64,000 nucleotides of DNA from Zoroaster sp. YZ-2022 (GCA_029582265.1 CM055822.1:2160057-2224056); one strand, 5' to 3'. Positions 1 to 14,400 are shown, counted from the stretch's first letter. Numbers and translations are program-made. The notes: a model not told the origin generated them from the sequence alone.

Positions 1-1119
1 TTAAATATTAAACTTTGATTTATCGTAATTCGATATCTGATGACCTACATTGTAATAATGACTTACGAATTATGTTTCATCTACGTGTTAAGTTCTAAGT
101 TCATCTGAAGTTTGCAAGTATCAATCGATCGTCTGGAGACAAATATTTACACAAAGGTGACCCCAATTTGACCTTTACTTTCTGCCCAAACTAATGTCAA
201 ACTCAAACAATTTCCTCATCAGTAATATCACACTCTTATTTTCATAAAAATACAATTTCTTTCTGAGTAAATCAGGAAATATAACCGTAGCACTCGCTAA
301 AATGTTCGATGGTTTATTGGATTGTAAAATATTTCAGTATCTGTTTCTGCTGATTGAGGGCGACATACATGTACATGTACAGTATTACCGTTCCGCCGGC
401 CGGACTGTTTTATATGCCCCGCCCACTCGATTGAGTATTGCGGACGTAGTGGAAATAACAGATTGCGCGTAAATTTTCACGTAAAGTGTTTCTTTTTTTT
501 ACAAAAATGTCGTGTTTTCAGTACAAATAAATATCAAACTCAAACATATCCTCGTCTCTAATGTCACATATTTCACACTCTTTACACTCATGATAAACTA
601 CATATTTTTCCCCGACTAAATCAGTAATTTTATTGATTTTTCAGATCCCTTGATATGATTTTTTTAATTATTAAACTTTGAATGTGTTTTTTGTAGACAA
701 TCTATCCGGAGAAGAAGGAAAAAAAAAAAAACAACGAACAAAAACAATAGGTGTTTCGGGCACAAACTCGAACACCTAATGAAGACATTAATCAAACCGT
801 CTAGAAGATGCTATTTACAGTCAATAATTACCTTCTCTGCACATGTTGAAATTAAATCAACATATTGTGTGATTGGCGCACAAACATGTTAATTGCATTT
901 TTTAGGATTGAGAAAAACATGATTCAAGGTTTGGAACATTGTCAAAAATCAGGTTTCTGTTCATGTGCAAATGTAAATATGCACTTATTTCTCATGCAAT
1001 TTTCAACACCAATGCTTGTCATTGGCGTTTATCTGATGTGTATGTGTACATCATCTAGAGTGTGTTATATAACATAATATTATAAATGGTAAAACCCAAA
1101 TCACCAAAAATGCACTTAA

Positions 1120-1699
1120 CCCTTTCCTTACCATAGGCGACTTTAGTCGACTGCACTCATACCCCCTCTTCCTTACCATAGGCGACTTTAGTCGACCAAG
1201 CTTTCACACAAAGAAACACTCAAGCCTGAGCACAAAGGCCATTTGTTATAAAGCTGTAGTTTTGTCCATGTTCACCCTCCATACCCAAGCTTACAATGGT
1301 TGGAAAGAGCAAGATCTGATCTTTCCATTGATGCAATCCCTTCAAATTGTAGTTTAAAGATCCGAAATGCCAAACACCTACGGAGCGCCATGTGTTTGTG
1401 TACAAAAAAGTGTTTGAGTTTACAGATCACACTGAGTAAACAAAGACCGAGAACTTGGACATTTATTGACTGATCTTAATGTTTTTTGGATTTTATGAAA
1501 GGGAATTCAATACGTAAGATATTTTTTATTATTTATTTTGCTGTAAAACGATATCTTCAAGGTGATAATAGAGTTTGTAAAATTGGCCTTTATAAACACA
1601 AGCTTTCTGTTGTGTAAGAATGTGTGCTTCACACTTGAGTGGTCAAACAATGTGGTCGCCAGCGGTTGTTTATGTCAAAACAATTCGGTACTGAGAGGG
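1120..1699. mobile_element. TTAA-flanked MITE (piggyBac-like), 580 bp
   Basis: TTAA occurs at 1116-1119 and again at 1700-1703. The enclosed sequence starts CCCTTTCCTTACC and ends GGTACTGAGAGGG, an imperfect inverted pair. A 25-bp block containing CTTACCATAGGCGAC is present twice near its left end (about 1127 and 1171). TTAA target duplication with CCC...GGG ends is the hallmark of piggyBac-like elements. No transposase frame is present, so it is non-autonomous. The inverted ends are short, so this is less certain than the copies at 17440 and 43287. Confidence 0.55.
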
Positions 1700-1957
1700 T
1701 TAACATGTTTGTGCTCCAAGCACTGCACATTAAATGTGTTTTACACAGGTGTTGATTTCACAATGAACCTACATGTACTATGAAGGCTTAACACAACATT
1801 CTGCACCCATAAGCACCATTTTATCAGTACAGAATGTTTGTGTTAATGTCATACATGTAAGCAACTATTGCATTCGCACAAACAGAAATTCTTACATGTA
1901 GGTGTGAAATATAAAATGCTTACATTTACTATTCATTGTTATAATTATGTATGTATA

Positions 1958-2217
1958 CTACTCAAAACAATTTAGGGAACACCGGAGTTTTAACATCAAA
2001 TAGGTTTGAAATGTTCCATGAACCGGGATTTTCATTTGCAAACCCCTCTCTTTCAGTAGTCATGTCATGAAATGTGTAATCACTACATGCATCCTTTATC
2101 ATCTGTTTCATTGTGCAGTTGTTTCTCATCAATTCTGTGAAACATTGTGTTTATCTGAAATAAATGATCTTGCTTTAACTGAGATTATTCCGGTGTTCCC
2201 TAAATTGTTTTGAGTAG
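1958..2217. mobile_element. Tc1/mariner-type MITE, copy 1 (260 bp)
   Basis: The two ends are near-perfect inverted repeats of about 30 bp, beginning CTACTCAAAACAATTTAGGG and ending with its complement. TA dinucleotides flank at 1956-1957 and 2218-2219. The interior is AT-rich with no transposase frame. A second copy lies at 39014-39286 with the same internal sequence, which shows this is a dispersed family. TA duplication plus this layout is typical of Tc1/mariner MITEs. Confidence 0.85.
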
Positions 2218-2359
2218 TACATATATATATGAATTTTACGGTAAGCAGCACCATGAAATTGGGCCTAATTGGTCTCTTTCAGTCTCAGTGTTCAGAATCA
2301 CAATTTAAGGTGAAGTAGAATGGAAATTAATCACAAATATGATCAAGAAATGAACTAAC

Positions 2360-2477
2360 CTTTTGGATCTGATCTTGTTACATATGTAATCTCACATGAA
2401 TTAGCTCCTTTGGGTCGTATCAAGTATCCTGTCAGATATGAATGACCTCTAATCACTCCTTTTTTTGGTGGTATTTT
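2360..2477 (-). CDS. STARD10-like exon 4
   Basis: Translated on the minus strand, the exon begins [20 protein letters not shown] and continues to SDPKG. This is the strand of the START fold that in STARD10 reads YPPRK...TGYLI...CVITYLAQVDPKG. The acceptor is TTTCTACAG just above 2477 and the donor is G/GTTAGT at 2359. The exon enters in phase 0 and leaves in phase 1 (118 bp). It is the last exon in the window and the most 3' part of the gene that can be seen. Confidence 0.87.
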
Positions 2478-5400
2478 CTGTAGAAATAACAATAACGACA
2501 TCATGTTATTTAGAAACAATTTCAGTTGTAATATTTGTTATCCTCTTATGATACAGTTTTACCAAAAACAACTTTTTCTGAGTCGCCTAACTTCACAGCT
2601 ACATTTTTGTACAAAATGTTTTAAATAACATTCAACGATGTTGTACATGTAGTTGTAATAGTTCTACACTATTTATAACAATTTGATTGTATTGTTTTTG
2701 TAATGTATTGTACTTGTACATGTGTACAGTCATTTGTATGCAGGGCCCCAATGGAAACCAGTTTTAAACTGTTTGGGCATACCCTGGGTAAAGAAATGTA
2801 ATAATAATAATAAAGTAAAGGAAATCCCAAGTGTTGTAAAGTATAGTAGCATTCATACTGCTGATACCCCAAGATCGTTTCCCAGTGCATTTTTATTTGT
2901 GTGCATTCACAAGTTTTTCGACACCAGAAATGGTAATTGCATCAACATACAGATTGGTCTTTCAGCCAATAATGTCTAGCTCTGTGACCATGGAATATTA
3001 ATGTTGAATGATTGACGTACATGTAAGTATGGCCAGGTTTAGACTCTTTCAATCATATGTTGATGTTATTCTGAAATAAATTGATTTATAATCACGATTT
3101 CACAAAAAAAACAATTGCTGGCATCAACTACATGTACATAACAAATATTAGGCTGTTTTTTCAACGATTTTACCCATTAAATAAATGTCTTGTTTTGGCG
3201 AAATGTGACTTTTTTTAAAGAACAAGATGCACAGTCACCTAGTCCCTATAATCATATAACTGTTCGATTTCTCCAAGATTTACTCCAAATTGTTTTTGTC
3301 CACAAATTTCATACATTTTAAATGGCAATTTTCATACTTCATGCATAGAGGTCGCATGCATTACGTGAATGGGATGTTTTGTACATGTATATCGACATGG
3401 AATGATTTTGTGGACACTGGAGCCCACTAATTAGTTTTTATGATGTTAAAAGACTGCAACAGGATAAGAAAAGGAAATGTGTCATATGATTGTTGGATAA
3501 ATTCCTGGACCCATGATGTTTGTGGAAGGCATCAATGACTTTGATGTGTTGCTCCATTATTGGCCTCTAAAATTATTAAACTTTAAGGCAATAAACAATT
3601 CGGAGTAATATAATTTTTAGTGCAAACTTTACTGTGATATATGCAAGTTTATGATCTCTGTAATGAATCACATGGTGAAAACTCACAAACTCAGAAAAAT
3701 ACCAACAATAAATGCTCAATTTTTCAAATTCAAATCCGCTAATTTTGTCAAACCTAGCAACAAGTTTTCTTATAATTTAAAACCATTTCCCCTGCAAAAC
3801 CCTTCATAAATATGTGTTGAAGTATATTCTTCTCACCTGTGCAATTTTGTCTTTATGGGATTTTTAAATTTGGTGCGCCAGGGTCATTAAATATTATTAT
3901 CCGCAGACGCAGAGGGAACACAGTCGTTGCTACGGTAAATATTCATGCTTTCGTTGGTACTTTGGGTGCATACGCACACACGGGTAATGATAACGGAACA
4001 ACCGTGACCCTAGGATAATACGGTAGACTGCATGCTTTTGAACACTGTCATTTCTATTATCCTGCTTCAAAATGAGCCAAGTGCTTTGGTTTTGGTCGGT
4101 CAGTAGACAAACATTAAAAAACTAGAATTCCACGTTTGAATGTTAAACAAACGCAGGTGTGTTCGGTTTTGTGAAGTAATATTAAAATCAAAGTGTTATT
4201 AAAATATATAACATAAGAAAAAAACCAAAAAAACGAACGAACGAACGAACGAACGGACGGACGAACAAACGAACGAACACACAAACGAACGAATACACAA
4301 ACGAACGAACGAATACACAAATACACTCTTGGTGCAGACCAATTACTTTACTTGCTTGTTTAACAATTCTTTCTAACTTAATCCGGTCATTGGTCCGCAT
4401 ATTTCCAAAAACACAAACAAGACAAAAAGTTAGGATACTCTGTACAATAGACTGGTAGAACAATTGTAAAATTTTCTTATCTACATAAAGAGTTGAGCTT
4501 GCGCAGAAAAAATAAACGTTGTTGCAACTTACATGTACTATATTTAGATTTGGCACATGCGTCAAATTTCAATTGGTTGTCAATTTCAACCCCAAGGTAT
4601 TTGTAAACAGACACTGTTTCTACGCATTCATCTTTGATGATAACTGGCATAACAGGAGATTTCTTTTTCCTAAAGTCAAATACTATCTCTTTAGTTTTAT
4701 TGACATTAATTTTTAGATAGTTATCATCACACCACTGAATAAAATGTGTCACCTCATGTGTAAAACGATCCAGAGATTCTTGTTTTCCATCAAAAAACCC
4801 AATAGCAGTGTCTCTTATAAATTCATTCTTTCAGGTTTATTGACATATTTTAACTAAAGTTCATTGTGATAGAAACAGATTACTATTCAAGTTCTGATTT
4901 TAGATTCGTAATATTTTGCAGTTTGTTAGTTTCATAATATTAAATATTATTTTAGTACGCAAAATCATGTCCTTATCCAAAGCCAACATGACGTACGGGA
5001 TATCCTTATTCAGAAAGCAGGGGCGCGGCAAGGCGCAAGCACATGAATTGTTTTCCCACAATGGGTTTGTTCCGCCCACATCGCCTTTGATCGACCAAAG
5101 ACATTATTCAACACGTGTTTTGTGACATGAACATCGAGCATCGAAGTCAACTTGCTATACGCATGCACTCTGATCACGCACACACCAGTGATAATTGTCT
5201 TCTGATATGGTAGTCACACTCCTGACACAGTCACGTGTGAGGCCGCTGTAGATGCGTGATGCACTGGCCGTGCGTGCGCGCGTGTGATCAATTGGGCTTT
5301 CTTCTGTACAGTGTATGGTACATTGTAACTTGGGTTATTAAAGACACTTTTGTAGCAATTTTTACAGTTTTATTTCAGAAATAACTTTCAATAAATTCCC

Positions 5401-8400
5401 CCCCACAGAAGTGTGGGCCGAGTCTACGAGCGAATACTTACCTGGAGGGCCATCTACCGATGCATATTTCCCTAATATAGCAGAACAATACGCTAAGACT
5501 TCTCACACACAATAGCGCCCTCTATTACCCATGCTGCCCTGCGGCATCACGCCATGTTAATCCTCCTCTTTTCTCGAGCGTTCATAGAACACCCCAGAGA
5601 GGTCGATCGAGCATAGTGGGGAAGGAGGGCGCCCGTCCAGGTAAGTATTCGTCAGACTCGGCCCACACTTCTGTGGGGAGTCTACATCACTACTTACCTG
5701 GAGGGCCATCTACCGATGCATAGAGTACCACCGAAGATAGGCGGGGGGGTATGCGAGATGCTATTGCATGACCATGAGGCAAAGGCCATCGCCGATGGCC
5801 CCCATCCAAACCCACCTCACCATAAGCGGTGGTAAGTAGGATGAGATGCCCCTAGCGATAATGATATGCGCCAGAACAAAGGGAGCAATCAAAACCACTG
5901 AGCAAAGGGACGGCTAATGACAAGAAGCCCGTAAATATACCAATAAAGGAGCGTCTGAATAGACGAGCCCATTAGCACAAACAAAGAAACATTGGGCTAA
6001 CATAATATCCCAATATGATATCGACAACGGCCCCGAAAGACTTGCGAATGCAAGACACCGGGAAGCCGGTAAGAACCTCTAACTGAGGCCAAGATCCCAG
6101 GCATAAATGGAGGGCGTGCGGACGTCGGAACGTCACCAAAATGATCAAAGCAATGCATGATGTGTACATGGATTACAAATCAAACAAAACAATCGAAGGG
6201 GTACTCACCCTTTCATAGTGACGGCTGCACAGGAGGCTTGTGGCGTCGGGACGAAGCCGCCGCGCACCCAGTACTGTCCTGCCAGCCCTACCCTCGGTCT
6301 GGGACGACATCCTTGAGATAACACTCCGAAAAGGTGTTGGCCGACTTCCAGCAAGCCGCCTGGGACGATATCTGCCATAGGGCGCCCTTAAAGTAGGCCC
6401 ATGGCGTCCGACGCCGAAGCGGATATCATGGGCTCGGAAGGGCGTGTTATCCGCCTCCGGCCACTCACTGAGGGCCGAGCGAATAGCCGTAACCAGCCAG
6501 CGGGTAATAGTGTCCCGAGGACGCTGGCGGAAAGGGGACCGGTAATAAACAGTTGGTTATGTTCGCCCGAACCCGTTTGGTGCGGTGGACGTACCACTTG
6601 AGCGCCCTGACTGGGCACCAAAGTTTATCCGCGTCCACCGCCGAAAAGGACTTTAAGTCGGCAACAAAAATGTCTGGCGGCGAAGTCACTCGACTGATTT
6701 TTTCGTCAAGAAACCCGCTTTCGCGGTATGAGGCGGACCCACCGGTTCCCACCGGATGTGGCCGTCCTCCACCGTTAAGGAATGTAGTTCACTACGGCGA
6801 CGAGCCGTAGCGACCGCCATAAGGAAAACCACCTTGATGGATAGATGGAACAAAGAGGCGCTACCCATCGGTTCGAAGGTGCCCTCGAGTGTATCCAACG
6901 TTGAAACAAGTCCCAAGGACGGTACGAGTTTACGTGCGGGGGCGTGCTACAAACATACCTCGAATAAGATGGTGGAGGGTGTTATTGTCAGACACTGGAC
7001 GAACCATCCGGAAACCCAGTATGGATTGCGGCAATCGCCGAGCGATAATTTTTAACTGTCGTCACAGCGAGGCCGCTATCAAACAGATAGAATAAAAATT
7101 CACCCACCGCCTACAGAAGAATCGGCGGGACGATGAGAGTGGAGTTTACACCATCTAAAGAAATGACGTAGTCTGCTGTTGTAGACCTTCCTGGTGGAAG
7201 ATCTACGACGCCTGCCGCCAACTCCGCAGCCCGGACCGAAAGGCCTGCTGCGCGGAAGGATCGGGAGACAATACCCAGCAGGTCAGGTGAAGATTCCCGG
7301 AGCTGGGTGCAGGTAGTTCGACCGGGCTGGAAAAGAATGTCCGGTCTGCGGGGAGAACCACCGGCCTGTGAACCAGGAGCGGAGAAGCCTGGGAAACCAC
7401 GCCTGGCGGGGCCAAAGCGAGCCACGAGGAAAATTTTGCAATCGGCCTGCTCTATCTTGGCCAACACCCTCGCGATCAGGGAGAAGCGGGAAAAGCGTGA
7501 GGCCAGAAGGCTCTCCACGAGATCGCTAGAGCGTCTGTCCGCCAGGCATTGGGGTCGTAAACCCTCGTACAATAGACCGGGAGCTGGTTGTTGCGAGGTC
7601 GCAAACAAGTCCACGTGAGGACGGTCGATCATATTGAAGATCAATTGTACCACCGAGGGAGAAGGGTCCACTCTGTGGGGACAACCCGCCCGAGACAGGG
7701 CGTCGGCCAACGCAATTGTCCACGCCCGAATGTGAACCGCTGACAAGGTGATGTTGTGGCGAATGCACCAGTGGAGAAGGTCCCACGTCAAAGGCGCACA
7801 GTTGCCCGGCGTGTTCCCCTGGTGGTTGATATAGGCCACGACAGTGGTGTTGTCGCACCGTGTGCGGACCGCCTTGCCGGTAACCTGGACGCTGGAAACG
7901 CGGAGGGCCAGCGACACCGCTAACATCTCCAACACATTGATATGGAGAGACCGCTGATCGGTCGACCATACCCCAACCGCCTGCAGTGGGGGCAGACTGG
8001 CCCCCATCCGGACAGCGACGCATCCGTCGTGATGGTCACCGGCGGTTGCGGGCGCCGAAAAGACCGGCCTTCGTGAGGTTGGCGGAGGACATCCACCACC
8101 AAGGTGCGGGACCAAGAAAGGAGCGGTCGGAACCGGGCAGTCGATGGAATGCCGGCTGGGCGGAACACCGACAACAGATGGAGTTGGACCGCGCATGCGT
8201 AGCCTGCAAAATCGATGAGATCGACCATGCTGGCCATGAGACCCAACAGTTTCAACCAGGCCCGGGCGGAGCCACCACCCCGGCAGAAAAAGCGACACGC
8301 ATCCAATGAGATTTGTCACCCGCTCCGGAGTTGGCCGGGCGAGACACGCACAAAGGTCGAGCTGGGCCCCAAGAAAGACGGAGTCTGCGAGGGACGGTGC

Positions 8401-11400
8401 GACTTCGGCATTGACGATGAAGCCGAGATCGGCCGCCATCCGCCATGTCTGTGCCACTGCGCGCGGGTTGCCTCGCGGAGCGCCCACGATAATCCAATCG
8501 TCCAAGTACATGAACACCGAGATCCCCGTTGCCGCAGTGCCTTCCGATTACTCCGCCACCGGGTGAACACCCTGGGGAGGTGGAAAGACCGAAGGGAGAG
8601 CGACAAATTCGTACATGACGTTGTCGTGCTGGAACGGAGGAACTCCGGTGTTCCGGACGAATCGGGACATGGAGATAGGCATCCCGCCAAGTCCAAACTT
8701 CGCCGCCCAGGCGGGGCAGATGGACTCGAGAATGATCTTTAAAGTCTGCATCCGGAAGCGGCGCGGCGGATGTATCGGTTGAGAGGCCGTAGATTCAGTA
8801 TGGGCGCCACACGTCCACCCCTTTTGGGAACCAGAAAAAGGTGGACATAAATCCGTCCGCCCGCCCGACTGGGACCGGGCGCCTGGCGTGTTTGAGGAGG
8901 AGAGACCGTAGCTCCCCTCGAGGCGTGGCGTTCGATCGTCCGGCGGGATGGGAGTCGGATGAGCGACCATGTCCGACGGGGGTGCTCGTAAATTCCAGCG
9001 CCAGCGTAACCGCGGCTGGACGGTTTCGAGCACCCACCGATCGGACGTGAATCGAGCCCAGGACCCGCTGAAGAGGCGGAGGCGGCCCCACGGGTCCGTC
9101 GATGGGAGGCCGCCACAAGCCGAGCGCCACACTTCGCCAGCCCGGAATAGCGGGGCGCGGTGCGCGTGAGCCCGCGGTTGGGCTGGGGCTGTTGACCCCG
9201 GTGTAAGGTTGGCCACGCGCGATGCGTGCCCTCTATCACCAGAGCGACCCGAAAAGAACCACGAGCTGCCTTGAGCGGCTGACGGCGTGGAATCTTGAAG
9301 GTCGCCTTTAGCCTTATGCGCCGATTTAGGCGCTGAGCTGAGGTTTGTTGAAATTAATCTTCTCAGTGGCCTCGAGGCGGCCGCCTCCGCCTCCATCGAC
9401 TCCTGAAATTTACCTGCGAAGAGGTCAGGGCCGAGGAGGAGTGCCTCTGACGCTTGCGCGCACCCTCCGACGGGAGGAAAAGCGTCCAACATGTTGGCCC
9501 TGCGGGCAGAAACTGCCAAGGCAGAGATACGTGAGAACTGGTCCAGGGAAATGCAATCCATGGTCAAGGCAATGGAGGGCCGCCGTGAAGAGGTCCGCCG
9601 GGACGGGCGAATTCTCCTCGCAACCCAAGGCCAAGTACTCCGAGAGGAGCAGGAGGAATGAAGACGCACGCAGCCCCAGACGTGAGGCTGTGTCCACCTT
9701 CTTGAGGGTATCCTCAAGCTTCCCCCTCGAGCGGTCAGAAAAAAGATTCTTCGCTGAGGAAGAACCCCCATCAGCCGCCAACTTGTCCTTCGCAGAGTCC
9801 GGTACTACCGGTGCTGTGAAAAACTGAGTAAAATCAGCCGTCGGGAATCGGTAGTAACCCAACTCCCGCTTTCTATATGGAGACCACTTTGCCATCTCGG
9901 CAATGGAATTCATGCGTTCAACACACACCAAGTCGGAGGCAGCACGGAAAAACAGGTGTAGTACTGGCCGTCGAACTGGTCATGTGCTTGAACGACTGAC
10001 GGCTGAGCTAGCTGTCTCCTCCAGGGAGGAAGCTGCAGAACCCGCACCATGTCGCGCTGTACCAAACGCAGCTCCGTCTCCATAACCGAGAGGACGCTGC
10101 ATGTGGACAGACTCGTCCTCGTCCTCAGAGCCCGACTGGGAGGGACGAGTTGACACGGGCGACGGGCGAGTCCCCGCGGGACCACCGAAGTCGCCCGGGG
10201 CGAAGGCCCACGGACGAAACCGGGCCGTCACCTCCACCGAGAACTCTGCGGATGGATGGAGACTCAACGCAGGGGAGAGGCGGGCGCCGGCCGACCGTGT
10301 GAGGCGGGCCCACATAAGACTGAGTCGCCCAGCCCGAGTCGGGATAGAGACCGGAAGTGGGGACGGCGGGCCGAGTTGGCCCGGCAAACCGCCTGGGTGA
10401 TAAGCTGACATGGCTGACACCGAGGCCGTAATGGACTGCACGCGTGAAGAAACTCGGCCGAGACACTGAGTCATGGCTCCGGCGTCTCTTACGGTGCGAG
10501 ACCGGGCCGACGAGCCCGAACTGGGACGAGGATCGACGGCTACGCTTTTTCCCTCTCGCACGAGAGCGGCCCCGGTCGAGTCTGAGGACAATTCAGTCGA
10601 CCCGGGGCAACGGCACGCCCGACAGCCCGAAGAAATCGGACCCAGTGGACGGCCGAGGCAATGGGGCCAGGCAGCGGTGACCGCCCGGCGTGCGGCGCTA
10701 TCAGCCGGGAGAATGGGCCAGCGGCACCGGTCGCTGGACCGAGCAAACCACCCCAGCACCCGTGGCGACTGCCACAGGACCGGGAGCACTCGGGTCGTCA
10801 GCGGGCACGGAAAGGGCAGTGGGGCCCGGACTCGGGACCTTACCCCGCCGTGGGCCTTTCTTCTTGTAGGTCACCCTGGCAGAGGAGGAAGTTTTGGATG
10901 AAACCTTGCCAGGGGAGCTACCTGTACGTTTGCCAGTACCGCTCGACATGGTATGCGGGGACGAGACCTCGTCCCCGACCTACCAGCGGCACGGCCAGCA
11001 CTACGTGCCTCCATCGGCACGAGGGGCTGGGCAGACGACTGCGGCGGTGGCGGGATAGAGCCACCGGAGCAATCGCCCGAGAACACGGCCCGTCCCGGGG
11101 AGAGGAAATTCTCCCCGGTGGTGACGGACTCGGCCCTCACCAAACGTTTAGCCATTCTTTATTTATTTTTGGAAGACGAAAACCTGAAGAAAACTCAACA
11201 CGTTGAAGCAAAATATTCTCTAACACTAACTCGTGCTAGCACAGTTTATTTATCAGATAAAAGTCTTAACATAAGCCAAGAAAACTGGAAGGAAAATTGT
11301 CCGTTTAGCGAGCTAAAACAAACGTGACCAACCAGTCACCTGCGCTAGAGAAAAGAGGAGGATTAACATGGCGTGATGCCGCAGGGCAGCATGGGTAATA

Positions 11401-14400
11401 GAGGGCGCTATTGTGTGTTAGAAGTCTTAGCGTATTGTTCTGCTATATTAGGGAAATATGCATCGGTAGATGGCCCTCCAGGTAAGTAGAGTGATGTAGA
11501 CACAATATTTTTCACAAGATGTTATACTTTAATAAAGATCGAATTAAATATGGTATCCTCTGTATTATAAAGGTCAATTTTGTTAACATTTACATGTTTC
11601 GGTCTTCAAGGCCAAGGCTTCTGTCTTCAAGGCCAAAGCTTCTGTCTTCAAGGCCAAGGCTTCTGTCTTCACAAGGCCAAGGCTTCTGTCTTCACAAGGC
11701 CAAGGCTTCTGTCTTCACAAGGCCAAGGCTTCTGTCTTCACAAGGCCAAGGCTTCTGTCTTCACAAGGCCAAGGCTTCTGTCTTCACAAGGCCAAGGCTT
11801 CTGTCTTCACAAGGCCAAGGCTTCTGTCTTCACAAGGCCAAGGCTTCTGTCTTCACAAGGCCAAGGCTTCGGTCTTCAAGGCCAAGGCTTCTGTCTTCAC
11901 AAGGCCAAGGCTTCTGTCTTCACAAGGCCAAGGCTTCTGTCTTCACAAGGCCAAGGCTTCTGTCTTCACAAGGCCAAGGCTTCGGTCTTCAAGGCCAAGG
12001 CTTCGGTCTTCAAGGCCAAGGCTTCGGTCTTCAAGGCCAAGGCTTCGGTCTTCAAGGCCAAGGCCAAGGTCTTCAAGGCCAAGGCTTCTGTCTCCAAGGC
12101 CAAGGTTTCTGTCTCCAAGGCCAAGGCTTCTGTCTCCAAGGCCAAGGCTTCTGTCTCCAAGGCCAAGGCTTCGGTCTCCAAGGCCAAGGCTTCAGTCTCC
12201 AAGGCCAAGGCTTCGGTCTCCAAGGCCAAGGCTTCGGCTTAAAGACCCTGGGAAATTTTTAGGTTGTAGATGCTCTCTGGTGCAATCTGAGGCTATTTAG
12301 GGGCATATTGCATGATATAATTTGTCAGACAAAACCATATTTTTTTTTAGACATAAAAATATTTCTTGCTTTTCAATTGGTAGGTTACATGTGCACATGT
12401 AATTCTGTCACATTTTTCTTAACTAATAAGTAATATCAAACCCATTTTTAAATATAAAATGGAGTAGAGCCTACATGACTCATGTTGTTATTGTTTTAAT
12501 TATTGTTTTATTCACTTTACATTGGATTGTTGTTAGTTTGTAGCTTTAAACGTGTGAGTAAAGTTAATCATTTTTATCAATAATTCAAAGCCAGATACAT
12601 GTACATGTATGATCAAAAAAAGTCCATATTGTATTGTCCCTGTATGGACAACTTGATGGAGAGATCAAATGAAAACAAACTGGAGACAAATTGTAAGCTT
12701 CTACTGTAACATTCACTGTGTATTAATGTCCTCCACTTTCCATGTGCTTTTACCCACAATGCACTTGCGGGTGTTCTATTATAAAATGCACTTGCGGGTG
12801 TTCTATTATAAAATGCACTTGCGGGTGTTCTATTATAAAATGCACTGCTGGTGGTGATAATGCACTGCTGGTCATTACATCCCTCCCCAAGTTGAATTGA
12901 AAATAACATTGATCAAAAGTGTTAAACAATCCAAAATCACAGCCCCTTGAATAATTAAAAGAGGGTAATCACAAACAAATAAAGTTCAGTTGTCAAAGTC
13001 CAGTCTTTCCCTGTTTTGGTTTTGTCTATTTACAGTTTCCCTTTTTTTTTCCCCAGTCTATTTGACCACATACATGTAGTCCTCGAGATATTTTGGGGTT
13101 TTGCGAATGCGTGTTGGTCGAGTGCGTGTTGGTTGAGTGGGTGTTTGCGGGGTGCGTGACAATGGAGTAGGTGTCGTTGCTGATCCAGTTGGGGGTTTGT
13201 TTGTGGTATCAGATGTGGTTTGGGTGCTGGGTGGTGTATGGTCTTTCTCCTCTTCATCCTCAACATTGTCGGGCTGGTAACTGTTGGAGTCCGAAGGGAT
13301 GCCCTTGAAACGGGAGGAGTTTCGAGTGATGTTGTGGCCATTCGCAGAGGCGGTGATCATACTGCCTTTCCTGGCAGTGACAGTATATGGTTGGGGATCA
13401 AATGGGGTGGAGAGCTTGGACGGTTTGTTGTCATACTTTACAAGCACAGTGTCACCGACAGTGATGTCATTATGTCGTGCATTCGAACGAACGTCGGCGT
13501 ACTGTTTCTGCTTGAGTTTTGCCAGCTCGTCATTCGCCCTTGCTTGACGATCCGATGCAGATGGCTGTTGCGGTCTATCTGTGGGTGTGGCGTTGCGCGA
13601 TACTGTCGAAGGTATTTGTGAAGCTCCTGCCTCCAAGATTTGTGTTCAAGATGGGCAGTATGAACAAGTTTCATCAGCGGCTTGTTAAATGCCTCAGCCT
13701 GTGCGTTGGCCCGTGGCCAGTGATGAGGAGTGATGCGGCGATGTTTGAAACCGCTGTACTCTGCAAATTTCGCGAAGGCGTGCGAGTTGAATGGGCTGCC
13801 GTTGTTGGTCTTGAGTACTTTGCCCAAGACGGGGATAACTGTGTTTGCGGACACGGATTTCACGATTTCAACGGTCGGGTATCTGGAGTACTCATCCATG
13901 ATGACCATGAGGTATTCTCCTGTGGGTAGCGGTCCACAGAAGTCCATACTCAGATTTTGCCATGCTCCTGGTGGCAAGTCTGACATGCGAAGTGGCTCAA
14001 AGGGTCCTGGTTTGCTGTAAACGGCTTGGCATGCAAGGCATGCAAGGCATGCAAGGCATGCAAGGCATTTGTGTATTGTCTGTTTGACTTTTTCGTTGAT
14101 TCCTGGAAACCAGACCTTTGACCGTATCATGGCTTTTGTTCGTGCCATGCCTTGGTGACCTTCGTGCGCGAGAGAAACTGCAAGGTCACGTAGTGATTTC
14201 GGAATCACGATCTTGTCGTTCCGCAGCAGGATGTTATCAACATGGCATGTAAGCTCATCTTTGATGTTGCGGTACTGACGAAGTTCGTTCATGTTGATGG
14301 CCGGGTCAGTGATCTTTTCGATCTCGAACCAGCGACTTGTGCATACAAGGTCGATGGCTTTCATCAGGGTTGCATCGCGTGAAGTCGCTGCCTGGATGTC

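Larger units (their letters stand above)
1..2359. other. Intronic or gene-flanking AT-rich DNA, no exon seen
   Basis: This stretch lies downstream of the last visible STARD10-like exon, in the direction of transcription. The missing final exon(s), which should encode the C-terminal helix of the START domain, were looked for on the minus strand and not found, so they lie left of the window. The stretch holds two MITEs, listed separately, and otherwise only AT-rich sequence with a GC-richer patch around 390-450. The short open frames here show no splice context or recognisable domain. Confidence 0.6.
5397..11501 (-). mobile_element. DIRS-type tyrosine-recombinase retrotransposon, about 6.1 kb
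   Basis: The structure is diagnostic. Inverted terminal repeats of about 145 bp lie at 5439-5580 and 11342-11487. Near the 3' end (low coordinates) an internal complementary region at 5636-5725 is complementary to the two outer tips joined together. Between these, on the minus strand, are a gag-like region, a reverse transcriptase with YLDD, an RNase H and a tyrosine recombinase, the order known for DIRS elements. DIRS elements replicate through a circular intermediate and integrate by tyrosine recombinase without making a target duplication, and none is seen. Every coding region is broken by frameshifts or stops, so this copy should be inactive. It lies in sense orientation in intron 3. I could not identify the methyltransferase domain found in many DIRS1-like elements. 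The element is more GC-rich than its surroundings. Confidence 0.93.

Noticed and set aside
4188..4565. 125-codon frame as a single gene
   Set aside because: Its first part is LINE reverse transcriptase and its second part is translated (CGAA)n repeat; the join is accidental.
8215..8742. Plus-strand frame of 175 codons in the DIRS element
   Set aside because: It is the complement of the reverse transcriptase region and shows no domain of its own.
10661..11206. Plus-strand frame of 181 codons in the DIRS gag region
   Set aside because: It is a GC-rich shadow of the opposite strand without motifs.
11519..12262. Long open frames of 247 and 220 codons
   Set aside because: They are produced by the 21/23-bp minisatellite, which stays open in several frames on both strands.
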